From Thermoproteota archaeon (lineage in GTDB: Archaea > Thermoproteota > Thermoprotei > Thermoproteales > Thermocladiaceae), in NCBI GenBank assembly GCA_013153895.1, contig JAADDN010000126.1, positions 1 through 19,313 of the forward strand: a DNA stretch of 19,313 nt. Reading direction: 5' to 3'. Under the pieces are notes generated by a model. It saw only the letters and a program-made list of their open reading frames with translations, searched no databases and was not told where the DNA came from. Within the stretch, counting starts at the first letter, position 1; each line of letters begins with the position of its first letter. Positions 14,252 through 19,313 of the stretch are shown here, in pieces. The translations under genes were made by a program, and so were the position numbers.

Positions 14252-15794
14252 CTTCTGCAACAGCCTCATGCTGGTATGTTCCTTCTGCAGCCATCTCTAA
14301 GTACTCTCTTATCCTCTTCTCTATACTCTTCTTCTTCCATTCTACGAACTTTATGAAGAGTTGAACCATTGCTCTCACAGGTGCTGATCTCTTATCGCTT
14401 AGGTACATTGACGCTAGTTTAGGAGCCCAGTAGAGTGAGTGTTCGAGACACTTCCACATTACTTCAACATGTTCAGGCTTTATCTTGAACTTAAGAAGCG
14501 CAGCCTTGTCTTTGAGTACTCCCATCGGTACGAGGTACATTGGAACTATAAGGCTAGGATACTTTCTCAGTCTATCTATAAGTTCGACAGTCTTCATACA
14601 GTCATCTGGTGTCTCCTCAGGTATGTTTAGTATGACTGTTGCTGCTGGTACTACTCCTACATCTGCCATTATTGCGAAAGCTTCTTCAACAATTTCAGGC
14701 CACTTCTCTGCCTTGTATGGTGCTGCCTTGCCTGGCATTATTATCTTAGCTAGTCTTGGACTTCCTGTCTCTATTCCTGTCTGGACGCCTATAAATTTCT
14801 GACCTGTCTTACTGAAGATCTCTTCCGTAAGCTTAGTAAGGATCTTACCATTATGCTCAGCATATACTACAGCTGCTAGACTAACATGACTCCATCCTAA
14901 GGTCTCTGCATATCTTAGAGCTAGATCATGAAGCTTGAATAATGGTTCAGGTCTAGGTCTAACACCATCTGCGCCATATAGCAGAACGTCTTCCGAGTGT
15001 AGTAGAACATGTCTTATACCATGCTCATAGTTTACCTTAAGCTCCTCCTCAATCTTGTCTAGAGGAATGTATCTGAGAGGTCTCAAGGTGACGCTACAGA
15101 ATCTACAATGTCTTGGACATCCTCTCATTATCTCTACGAGACCATTAACGCTTGGTCTAACTATGCTAGGTATCTCATCTATATTTGGAACCTCATCTGC
15201 ACCTACGAATATGTATGTTGGTATTGGCTCATTGTTGAGTATTCTCTCAGCTATCTTAACTATGACTTTCTCAGCTTCACCATCTATTACGCAGTCTACG
15301 CCCCATCTCTCCCATAGATCTTCAACATGAAGCCACTGCCATGCTGCTGGTCCACCAATTATGATTTTTCCTCCACGCTTCTTAAATCTTCTCATCACCT
15401 CACTATTCATGAGCTTCATGAAGTACTTCCTATTTACGGGTTCTCTCTTAGTTACAGCCCACCAGGTGTTGCTTGGTGCGCAGAATGCGAAGAAGTCGTG
15501 ATGACCTATCATTATTGCTTTAGCAGTATCAACATACTTGTGTAAGTAATCTGGATCTACTACTCCAGCCTTAAATCCTGCCTTCACTAGCGCAGCCTCT
15601 ATCTTGCGTAGTCCATATGGAGCTTCGAGAGGCATACCCGTCTTCTTATCTACTTTAGGTTTTGGAGCACATATCCACATCCATAAGAACTCTGGAACAC
15701 CTATGGCAGGGCTAGTGGTCATGAATCCAATGAACTCCTTACCATGATGGTTAGTCATCAATGTTCTGTCTACTGTTATCACGAAATCTAGCAT
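14244..15794 (-). CDS. Radical SAM protein with N-terminal B12-binding-like domain
   Basis: 516 residues. The radical SAM cluster motif CPRHCRFC gives Cys226, Cys230 and Cys233, preceded by PSVNGLVEIMRG. Residues about 60-200 resemble a cobalamin-binding Rossmann domain (LRKIEAALVKAGFKAGVVDP, IIIGGPAAWQ, DCVIDGEAEKVIVKIAERIL), the arrangement of class B/MiaB-like B12 radical SAM enzymes. Later conserved stretches are HSEDVLLYG, VQTGIETGSPRLAKIIMPGK and VILNIPEETPDD. Members methylate or otherwise modify unreactive carbons, and many are uncharacterised; the substrate here is unknown. The ATG at 15794 overlaps the upstream 117-aa gene by 7 nt, suggesting a partner. There is no B12-binding DxHxxG motif that I can see, so cobalamin binding is uncertain. 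Confidence 0.88.
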   Translation of the reverse strand: MLDFVITVDRTLMTNHHGKEFIGFMTTSPAIGVPEFLWMWICAPKPKVDKKTGMPLEAPYGLRKIEAALVKAGFKAGVVDPDYLHKYVDTAKAIMIGHHDFFAFCAPSNTWWAVTKREPVNRKYFMKLMNSEVMRRFKKRGGKIIIGGPAAWQWLHVEDLWERWGVDCVIDGEAEKVIVKIAERILNNEPIPTYIFVGADEVPNIDEIPSIVRPSVNGLVEIMRGCPRHCRFCSVTLRPLRYIPLDKIEEELKVNYEHGIRHVLLHSEDVLLYGADGVRPRPEPLFKLHDLALRYAETLGWSHVSLAAVVYAEHNGKILTKLTEEIFSKTGQKFIGVQTGIETGSPRLAKIIMPGKAAPYKAEKWPEIVEEAFAIMADVGVVPAATVILNIPEETPDDCMKTVELIDRLRKYPSLIVPMYLVPMGVLKDKAALLKFKIKPEHVEVMWKCLEHSLYWAPKLASMYLSDKRSAPVRAMVQLFIKFVEWKKKSIEKRIREYLEMAAEGTYQHEAVAEAR

Positions 15795-16141
15795 ATAGTT
15801 ATCTCTCCTACACCTCTCTCCTTAAGCATCTTTAAAATCTGTTCCCCATAGTTACGATTTGTAACCAAGTAGGCAGACACCTCTACACATTCAGAGAGAT
15901 CTCTCTCCAGAGCTTTCATAATATCCTGATAGTTGTTCGACAAGTATATTCTAACAGGAACGCTCAGATTTGATAATAGTGCTTCCTTGACCTTAGGAAT
16001 GAGATTACTTACTCCAGTATCTATAAAGTATGCTAGGAGAAATGCTCCTCTAACACCTTTCAATTTCTCAAATATCTCGTGAAACACTTTTACACTATCA
16101 TCTCTAGATAGATCAAGCACAAGAACGACACAGGTCCTCAT
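15788..16141 (-). CDS. Small alpha/beta protein coupled to the radical SAM enzyme
   Basis: 117 residues, unrecognised. The pattern is a classical strand-helix repeat: VVLVLDLSRDD (5-15), helix 16-30, GAFLLAYFID (32-41), helix 45-58, VPVRIYLSNN (61-70), helix 71-83, VEVSAYLVTN (86-95), helix 98-109, GEITIC at the end. This looks like a flavodoxin-like or DsrE-like small fold without nucleotide motifs. A stop-start overlap of 7 nt with the radical SAM gene suggests that they act together. A TTTAAAGTTA box 22-30 nt before the ATG at 16141 would give a leaderless mRNA, and a C/D sRNA lies just upstream on the same strand. Confidence 0.78.
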   Translation of the reverse strand: MRTCVVLVLDLSRDDSVKVFHEIFEKLKGVRGAFLLAYFIDTGVSNLIPKVKEALLSNLSVPVRIYLSNNYQDIMKALERDLSECVEVSAYLVTNRNYGEQILKMLKERGVGEITIC

Positions 16142-16169
16142 ATGAACAAGAATGTTTTAGATAACTTTA

Positions 16170-16222
16170 AATCAGCATCGTTCCCACACATCACGAGTCA
16201 GAAAAGACCAACATCATCACGA
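16170..16222 (-). ncRNA. Box C/D guide sRNA, canonical double guide
   Basis: All four boxes are near consensus on the minus strand: C GTGATGA (16220-16214), 12-nt guide TGTTGGTCTTTT (16213-16202), D' CTGA (16201-16198), 3-nt spacer CTC, C' GTGATGT (16194-16188), 12-nt guide GTGGGAACGATG (16187-16176) and D CTGA (16175-16172). The 12-nt guides and 49-nt C-to-D span are the archaeal ideal. Predicted targets are AAAAGACCAACA (methylated at the G, fifth base) and CATCGTTCCCAC (methylated at the G, fifth base). I cannot place either in rRNA or tRNA from memory. An AT box 25 nt upstream would start it at the C box. Confidence 0.88.
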
Positions 16223-16240
16223 GAATAGTACCTAGAGAAA

Positions 16241-16252
16241 GATTAAAAAACC
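16241..16252. promoter_or_regulatory. Bidirectional AT box between C/D sRNA and tRNA-Met
   Basis: GATTAAAAAACC is centred about 32 nt before the tRNA-Met 5' end (16278, plus strand). On the minus strand the same bases (GGTTTTTTAATC) are about 25 nt before the C box of the sRNA. One TATA-like tract could direct both RNA genes. Confidence 0.45.
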
Positions 16253-16277
16253 ATACTACTAAGACACTAATTAGAAA

Positions 16278-16357
16278 GCCGCCGTAGCTCAGCCTGGGCT
16301 TAGAGCGCCCGGCTCATAACCGGGAGGTCCCGGGTTCAAATCCCGGCGGCGGCACCA
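16278..16357 (+). tRNA. Elongator tRNA-Met (CAT), CCA encoded
   Basis: The acceptor stem GCCGCCG (16278-16284) pairs with CGGCGGC (16347-16353), with discriminator A16354 and encoded CCA to 16357. The D stem is GCTC/GAGC (16287-16290 / 16303-16306). The anticodon stem is CCCGG/CCGGG with loop CTCATAA and anticodon CAT at 16315-16317. The T stem is CCGGG/CCCGG with loop TTCAAAT. There is no intron. The anticodon stem lacks the three consecutive G-C pairs placed as in initiator tRNA, so this is elongator Met (an Ile2 CAT tRNA modified with agmatidine is the main alternative). Its 3' part overlaps the end of dph2 on the other strand. Confidence 0.93.
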
Positions 16358-17433
16358 AAATACTTCATAACATCAGTACAGGAATACTCCTCCAAGCTTC
16401 TTCTACCAACTGCATAATCTATCTCTCCAGGATTAATTATGGGGGATTGAAATCTATCAATATCATCAAAACCAACTCTCGGACATGTTGTATTAATAAA
16501 TATGCAGTTCCTATATGAGAACAGAACATCTACATTTATATCATCAACTTCTACAACATATCTCTCAAATCCTTCAGTAAGTCTACTAGAGATCTCTACA
16601 AGACGCTCTCTACGTTGACCAAGCTTTTCAGAGAGAAGTATACAGAATGAGGGCTCTCTCATCTCTCTAATCTGTATGAGAGTCCTAATCTTCGTTAGAA
16701 GAAGCCTCTTAAATATTCTACATATGTGAGAACTATCGTATAAAAACATGCTTGATACATCAAAGAAGAATGTAGTCTCGATAGGATGACCATAGAGTAT
16801 AGGAGTCAACATATGAAAACGACCTTCAGCAACAACGAGAACATTATCATTCCTCTTAAGATGAGGTACATAACAACCTGTGAGATAATCAATACTGCTC
16901 GATCCAGTCAAGTTAAGTATGTAATTAGCATACTCACGATACTGAGGTACGCAGAGTATCCTACTTATGTTAACACTCTTAAGAGAGCTCACAGCATTAT
17001 TAAGATTCTCAATATCATTATGTGAAGGAACATAATAAATATAGCAGTAAAATACTTTAACATCTCTATTATTAACATTGATGTTCAATATAATGAAGTT
17101 ATCAGATCTTTCGACTCTACATACATCAACATTCGATCGAAGAACATTCTCAATATTTGGAGGAAGATAGTGACCTATGTGAAGAATAACATCGTATCTA
17201 TAAAGCATGCTTAAAGTTATATCACATGCTCCCCAACATGTTCTACCTTCAAGAATTATCTTAGAGGTATCTACACCAGATTTATGAACTATTCTACATA
17301 TATGCTTACCAATATCCTTCCACCCGACTGGAACGTCTATACAGATTCTTCCACGCGTTCTTCTGCAGAGATCAATAATGTAATCAAGCTCCCTAATAAC
17401 GATCTTACGTTCACCTATCTTGAGCTCTATCAT
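16336..17433 (-). CDS. dph2: Diphthamide biosynthesis enzyme Dph2
   Basis: 365 residues. Archaeal Dph2 is a homodimeric 4Fe-4S enzyme that cleaves SAM non-canonically and transfers a 3-amino-3-carboxypropyl group to a histidine of elongation factor 2. The three cluster cysteines are visible: Cys66 in EGRTCWGACD, Cys187 in LTGCYVPHL and Cys317 in TTCPRVGFDD, with the family block FQSPIINPGE at 328-337. The ATG at 17433 is the natural start. The last six residues (GAAAGI) and the TGA stop are encoded by the antisense of the tRNA-Met acceptor/T-arm and CCA, so the C-terminal tail is set by the tRNA sequence. A CTTAAATATTTG box lies about 38 nt upstream. Confidence 0.93.
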   Translation of the reverse strand: MIELKIGERKIVIRELDYIIDLCRRTRGRICIDVPVGWKDIGKHICRIVHKSGVDTSKIILEGRTCWGACDITLSMLYRYDVILHIGHYLPPNIENVLRSNVDVCRVERSDNFIILNINVNNRDVKVFYCYIYYVPSHNDIENLNNAVSSLKSVNISRILCVPQYREYANYILNLTGSSSIDYLTGCYVPHLKRNDNVLVVAEGRFHMLTPILYGHPIETTFFFDVSSMFLYDSSHICRIFKRLLLTKIRTLIQIREMREPSFCILLSEKLGQRRERLVEISSRLTEGFERYVVEVDDINVDVLFSYRNCIFINTTCPRVGFDDIDRFQSPIINPGEIDYAVGRRSLEEYSCTDVMKYFGAAAGI

Positions 17434-17440
17434 AGTTTAA

Positions 17441-17450
17441 CCTATATCAA
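17441..17450 (+). promoter_or_regulatory. TATA box of the 344-aa gene
   Basis: CCTATATCAA is centred about 38 nt before the ATG at 17483 and would give a leader of about 12 nt. It lies interleaved with the dph2 promoter in the 49-nt divergent spacer. Confidence 0.35.
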
Positions 17451-17465
17451 TAACATAATCTTGAC

Positions 17466-17476
17466 AAATATTTAAG
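17466..17476 (-). promoter_or_regulatory. TATA box of dph2
   Basis: The minus strand reads CTTAAATATTT, centred about 38 nt before the dph2 ATG at 17433. It is too close (about 12 nt) to the plus-strand ATG to act for that gene. Confidence 0.4.
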
Positions 17477-17482
17477 GAACTC

Positions 17483-18517
17483 ATGACAATAAAGGAGGTA
17501 GCGAACAGATACTTTACAAAAGATGATCCTATAAAAACAGTAGCGAGCTACATAGCTCTACTAGTATTAAGATTTGAAAGAAGAAGCAATTATGAGAAGA
17601 TAATTAACGTAGAAGAGATAATAAGACCATTAAAACCAGAAATAAACATATTACTAGGACCTTCAGCATCATTCAAAGCATATGAGACAGCAATAATGTT
17701 CATAGAAGAACTATTTAAAACAGATCCTGAAATCTTAGAAGCAGAAAAACGCTTCAAGAAACTTGAAGAAATAGAATGTGAGAAATATAGTATAATAAGA
17801 AGACACTATCTAACAATTGTTGAAAACAGTATTAATGAGCTGAGAGATCCTATAAAATTTACATTATTTAAAATTCTCAACGATTTAAGATATGGTAAAG
17901 TACATCTAATAGATAGAACATGTGCAGGATCATGTTACATATCTAAGATAGATCTTCTATCAAGGTACCTAGAAAATAATATAAACCTAATAAATGAATT
18001 CTCAGAAAATCTCATAAAAGTAGGAATATTAAAATCAAATTACTTAAGAATAATAGTACCAGCTCCAATACTCGAGGAGTCATTTATTAAGAAAATTATT
18101 AGAAGAGAAGATAGAGAGCTAATAAGTAATCTAGATTCAGCATTAATGATGTTAGGATTCTATAAAGAAAAGATAGAAAGTATTGAAGAATTCAGGATAA
18201 TAAACTATGTTAAAAATATTGAAGGATCTATTAAATTTAGGCTAAGGATAATAACAACGGATAAAGTATCGAAGAGTATAGAAAAGATATTAAATACGAA
18301 AGGAAACGTCTTCAATATAATATTAACAAGAATGATAGAGTCTGAAAAGTTAAAGAGAGATCTTGAAGATTCTGGCATACCTGTCATAGTGTATGAGAAC
18401 TTCAACTCTAAATACATTATTGATAAGATTGTTAAGATTATTCTTGAATTATCCTCAACAACTTATCTGAAGAATGTTAAGGAGCTTCTCGAAGATGTTT
18501 TAGAGATTTTAATGTAG
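17483..18517 (+). CDS. Unrecognised 344-aa protein
   Basis: No family recognised. It is rich in Ile, Lys, Glu and Asn, mainly helical, and soluble. The N-terminal part (about 10-75) has DPIKTVASYIALLVLRF and EINILLGPSASFKAYETAIM. Residues about 75-130 look like a coiled or long-helix region (EAEKRFKKLEEIECEKY). A CAGSC pair of cysteines sits near 147-151. The C-terminal third alternates strands and helices (KFRLRIITTD, NVFNIILTRMIES, SGIPVIVYENF, IIDKIVKIILELSS), suggesting a small alpha/beta domain. The ATG at 17483 is the first in frame, with no ribosome-binding site visible. It diverges from dph2. Its last codons overlap a TATA-like box for the RNA island that follows. Confidence 0.78.
   Translation: MTIKEVANRYFTKDDPIKTVASYIALLVLRFERRSNYEKIINVEEIIRPLKPEINILLGPSASFKAYETAIMFIEELFKTDPEILEAEKRFKKLEEIECEKYSIIRRHYLTIVENSINELRDPIKFTLFKILNDLRYGKVHLIDRTCAGSCYISKIDLLSRYLENNINLINEFSENLIKVGILKSNYLRIIVPAPILEESFIKKIIRREDRELISNLDSALMMLGFYKEKIESIEEFRIINYVKNIEGSIKFRLRIITTDKVSKSIEKILNTKGNVFNIILTRMIESEKLKRDLEDSGIPVIVYENFNSKYIIDKIVKIILELSSTTYLKNVKELLEDVLEILM
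18506..18513 (+). promoter_or_regulatory. TATA-like box before RNA unit 1
   Basis: ATTTTAAT at the end of the preceding gene is centred about 26 nt before the GGGG at 18536 that opens the first structured unit. Confidence 0.3.
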
Positions 18518-18533
18518 TATCATACGGGGAGCA

Positions 18534-18607
18534 AAGGGGATGACCCCTATCATTGACCCCCTCTATTCGAGGGTCTCCGGGGTCTATTCTTAGAATAGTT
18601 ATGGCCC
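18534..18607 (+). ncRNA. Putative structured RNA, unit 1 of a tandem pair
   Basis: A GC-rich island in AT-rich DNA with no open frame. It holds a small hairpin GGGG-ATGA-CCCC (18536-18547), then CATT and a second hairpin GACCCC (18555-18560) pairing with GGGGTC (18579-18584) around an 18-nt insert that can itself fold (CCCTC/GAGGG). Next comes CTATTCTTAGAATAG (18584-18598), an odd palindrome, and GGCCCC (18603-18607... at the end of 18603-18607 the C run can pair with GGGG at 18526-18529). The order of elements repeats in unit 2. Strand is inferred from a TATA-like box; ends are estimates. The family is unknown: it lacks C/D boxes, SRP or RNase P landmarks. Confidence 0.45.
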
Positions 18608-18687
18608 CTTATAAAAGTGTCTAGGTAATTTACAAGTGCGGGGATTAGATACCCCTAGCCTCCTCATTGACCCCTGTCACGGGGTCT
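18536..18687 (+). repeat. Two diverged copies of a GGGGAT..CCCCTA..CATTGACCCC..GGGGTCT module
   Basis: Copy 1 covers 18536-18585 and copy 2 covers 18640-18687. Both begin GGGGAT, continue to CCCCTA, contain the exact 10-mer CATTGACCCC (18551-18560 and 18665-18674), and end with GGGGTCT (18579-18585 and 18681-18687). The loops between these anchors differ in length and sequence. Conserved pairing segments with variable loops suggest duplicated RNA genes rather than simple DNA repeats. Confidence 0.6.
18608..18616 (+). promoter_or_regulatory. TATA box before RNA unit 2
   Basis: CTTATAAAAG-type box (TTATAAAAG at 18609-18617 within this span) is centred about 28 nt before the GGGG at 18640 that opens unit 2. 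It sits between the two GC-rich units. Confidence 0.5.
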
Positions 18688-18722
18688 CTGAGGCTAGGGT
18701 TACATATGTTTAAGGGATTTTT
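18638..18722 (+). ncRNA. Putative structured RNA, unit 2, with 16S h24-like hairpin
   Basis: Starts about 28 nt after a good TATA box. The first hairpin is GGGG-ATTAGATA-CCCC (18640-18655); its core GGATTAGATACCC is identical to the universal 790-loop (helix 24) of 16S rRNA. A longer hairpin follows: CCCTAGCCTC (18653-18662) pairs over 10 bp with GAGGCTAGGG (18690-18699), enclosing an asymmetric internal loop (CTCATT opposite TCT) and an upper stem GACCCC/GGGGTC with loop TGTCAC. The two hairpins compete for CCC at 18653-18655. ACA follows the stem base at 18702-18704, which recalls H/ACA RNAs, but the internal loop is small and no kink-turn is evident. T tracts at 18718 and 18730 could end transcription. 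Confidence 0.55.
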
Positions 18723-18734
18723 AAAGATATTTTT
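18718..18734 (+). terminator. Oligo-T terminator after RNA unit 2
   Basis: Two T5 runs (18718-18722 and 18730-18734) lie downstream of the 10-bp stem of unit 2. Archaeal RNA polymerase terminates at such T tracts. They also lie 3' of the convergent TRAM gene, where they would be read as A tracts. Confidence 0.4.
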
Positions 18735-18746
18735 AAGAGGATACGC

Positions 18747-19034
18747 TTATTCGAGAGTTTCCTCGCCTTCTCCTGATGCAAGTTCTGCTACTGCGTAGTT
18801 GCGTCCTATTCTCTTTATTCTAACCTTCACTCTATCTCCAGGTTTCGTGTTTGGTACAAATATTATGAATCCACGTATTCTCGCTATTCCGTCTCCTCTA
18901 CGAGATAGTTCAACGATCTCGACGTCAACTACGTCTCCAACGTTTACAGGACTTCTCTTGAATCCTCCACTTCCTCTACCTCCACCTCCTGTTCTATATC
19001 CTGATCTTCTTCCACCTCTTGTAGATCTATACAT
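18747..19034 (-). CDS. TRAM-domain protein with RG-rich N-terminus
   Basis: With the start at ATG 19034 the protein has 95 residues. An Arg/Gly-rich tail (about 3-27, RSTRGGRRSGYRTGGGGRGS) precedes a TRAM domain at about 29-88 (PVNVGDVVDVEIVELSRRGD, GFIIFVPNTKPGDRVKVRIK). TRAM domains are OB-like RNA-binding folds; small archaeal TRAM proteins act as RNA chaperones, and the RG tail adds RNA affinity. I prefer this start because GGGAG lies 6 nt upstream and a TATA box about 41 nt upstream. The frame stays open to an ATG at 19112, which would add 26 residues unlike the family. The acidic C-terminal tail is GEGEETLE. Confidence 0.87.
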   Translation of the reverse strand: MYRSTRGGRRSGYRTGGGGRGSGGFKRSPVNVGDVVDVEIVELSRRGDGIARIRGFIIFVPNTKPGDRVKVRIKRIGRNYAVAELASGEGEETLE

Positions 19035-19069
19035 TCTTCTCCCGTTCTGAGGAGATCTCTGCGAGCAGA

Positions 19070-19079
19070 CTAATATAGG
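19070..19079 (-). promoter_or_regulatory. TATA box of the TRAM gene
   Basis: The minus strand reads CCTATATTAG, centred about 41 nt before the ATG at 19034, giving a leader of about 16 nt that includes GGGAG. It falls inside the longer reading frame and so supports the shorter start. Confidence 0.45.
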
Positions 19080-19176
19080 TCTCAGAGATCCTCCAGACAA
19101 GAAATCATCCAAGAAACATACTTAAACTCCCTGCAAGTTGCATGCATGTTTTTTAACATTTCAGGAGAAGAGAAAG

Positions 19177-19189
19177 ATTTTTAAATACG
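19177..19189 (+). promoter_or_regulatory. TATA box of tRNA-Lys
   Basis: ATTTTTAAATACG is centred about 40 nt before the mature tRNA 5' end at 19223, implying a leader of roughly 14 nt removed by RNase P. Confidence 0.5.
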
Positions 19190-19222
19190 AGAAATAACCT
19201 TGAGGTAGTAGCAGCGGTAGAT

Positions 19223-19313
19223 GGGCCCGTAGCTCAGCCTGGATAGAGCGGCGGGCTTTTAACCCGTGAAGGGGAGGAGACCCGTAGGTCCCGGGTTCAA
19301 ATCCCGGCGGGCC
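19223..19313 (+). tRNA. tRNA-Lys (TTT) with 18-nt intron, 3' end cut by the window
   Basis: Acceptor GGGCCCG (19223-19229) pairs with CGGGCC at 19308-19313; the last acceptor base, the discriminator and CCA lie beyond the window. The D stem is GCTC/GAGC (19232-19235 / 19246-19249). The anticodon stem GCGGG (19251-19255) has loop CTTTTAA with anticodon TTT at 19258-19260. The T stem is CCGGG/CCCGG with loop TTCAAAT. Between position 37 and the 3' anticodon stem an 18-nt insertion must be removed; after removal the 3' stem CCCGT (19281-19285) closes the arm with one G-T pair, followed by variable loop AGGTC. Confidence 0.92.
19262..19279 (+). other. tRNA-Lys intron at canonical position 37/38
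   Basis: The 18-nt intron ACCCGTGAAGGGGAGGAG lies between A37 (19261) and A38 (19280). It begins with ACCCGT, the same six bases that begin the 3' exon (19280-19285), so any cut within this repeat gives the same mature tRNA. An internal CCC/GGG hairpin could form the central helix recognised by the archaeal splicing endonuclease. Confidence 0.82.

Noticed and set aside
16278..16357. Initiator tRNA-Met
   Set aside because: The anticodon stem is CCCGG/CCGGG and the acceptor begins with a G-C pair, without the arrangement expected of archaeal initiators.
18524..18700. Replication origin with G-rich recognition boxes
   Set aside because: The repeated GGGG/CCCC elements superficially recall origin boxes, but I see no ORB-like core, no AT-rich unwinding element within the block and no cdc6/orc1 gene in the window.
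18638..18705. RNA unit 2 as an H/ACA guide RNA
   Set aside because: ACA at 18702 and its distance of about 15 nt from the internal loop fit, but the loop (6 nt opposite 3 nt) is too small for a normal pseudouridylation pocket and the upper stem lacks a kink-turn or k-loop. Kept only as a remote alternative.
19035..19112. 26-residue N-terminal extension of the TRAM protein from ATG 19112
   Set aside because: The TATA box at 19070-19079 lies inside it, GGGAG lies just before the ATG at 19034, and the extension is unlike the RG-rich tail that follows.

Overview
The window looks like a gene-dense piece of an AT-rich, hyperthermophilic crenarchaeal chromosome. Evidence for this: an archaeal-type UMP kinase, ribosomal protein eS4, a Dph2 diphthamide enzyme, a pre-PUA/PUA (MCT-1-like) protein, a TRAM protein and an ArsA-HSP20 ATPase; box C/D guide RNAs; a tRNA-Lys with a canonical 37/38 intron; TATA boxes about 25-30 nt before many starts (often leaderless); GTG and TTG starts; and Arg/Ile codons dominated by AGA/AGG/ATA. 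A Desulfurococcales-like organism is my guess; I cannot name the species. I see no insertion sequence, CRISPR array or phage gene.

Layout. 1-2538 (all minus): an unrecognised gene cut by the window edge, moaA, pyrH and an unknown gene overlapping pyrH. 2626-3690: a PUA-domain protein (+) abutting an unknown helical protein (-). 3718-3819: two box C/D sRNA candidates placed tail to tail. 3818-8642: a long minus-strand run (DUF89 phosphatase, unknown 186-aa protein, two small membrane proteins, ABC ATPase, ABC permease). 8676-9851: ArsA-HSP20 ATPase (+), converging on eS4 (-). 10653-14251: hyuA-hyuB, an ATP-dependent hydantoinase/oxoprolinase/carboxylase pair (+). 14244-16141: a cobalamin-binding-type radical SAM enzyme and a small partner (-). 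16170-16357: a C/D sRNA (-) and tRNA-Met (+) diverging from one AT box. 16336-17433: dph2 (-), whose stop codon lies inside the tRNA. 17483-18517: an unknown 344-aa protein. 18534-18722: a GC-rich island with two apparently duplicated structured RNA units. 18747-19034: TRAM protein (-). 19223-end: intron-containing tRNA-Lys, cut by the window end.

Translation is a recurring theme: eS4, the PUA protein, Dph2 (which modifies EF-2), two tRNAs, the TRAM protein and guide RNAs, one of which matches 23S rRNA helix 93 in the peptidyl-transferase centre. Genes are packed with stop-to-stop abutments or overlaps of 4-26 nt.

The most interesting content is in the non-coding stretches: three C/D sRNAs with the same 49-nt C-to-D span, two of them sharing a palindromic CTGATCAG junction; and a pair of tandem GC-rich RNA units with the same order of elements, one of which carries the exact 790-loop hairpin sequence of 16S rRNA. 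No gap exceeds 300 bases; the longest, 18518-18746, is the RNA island.
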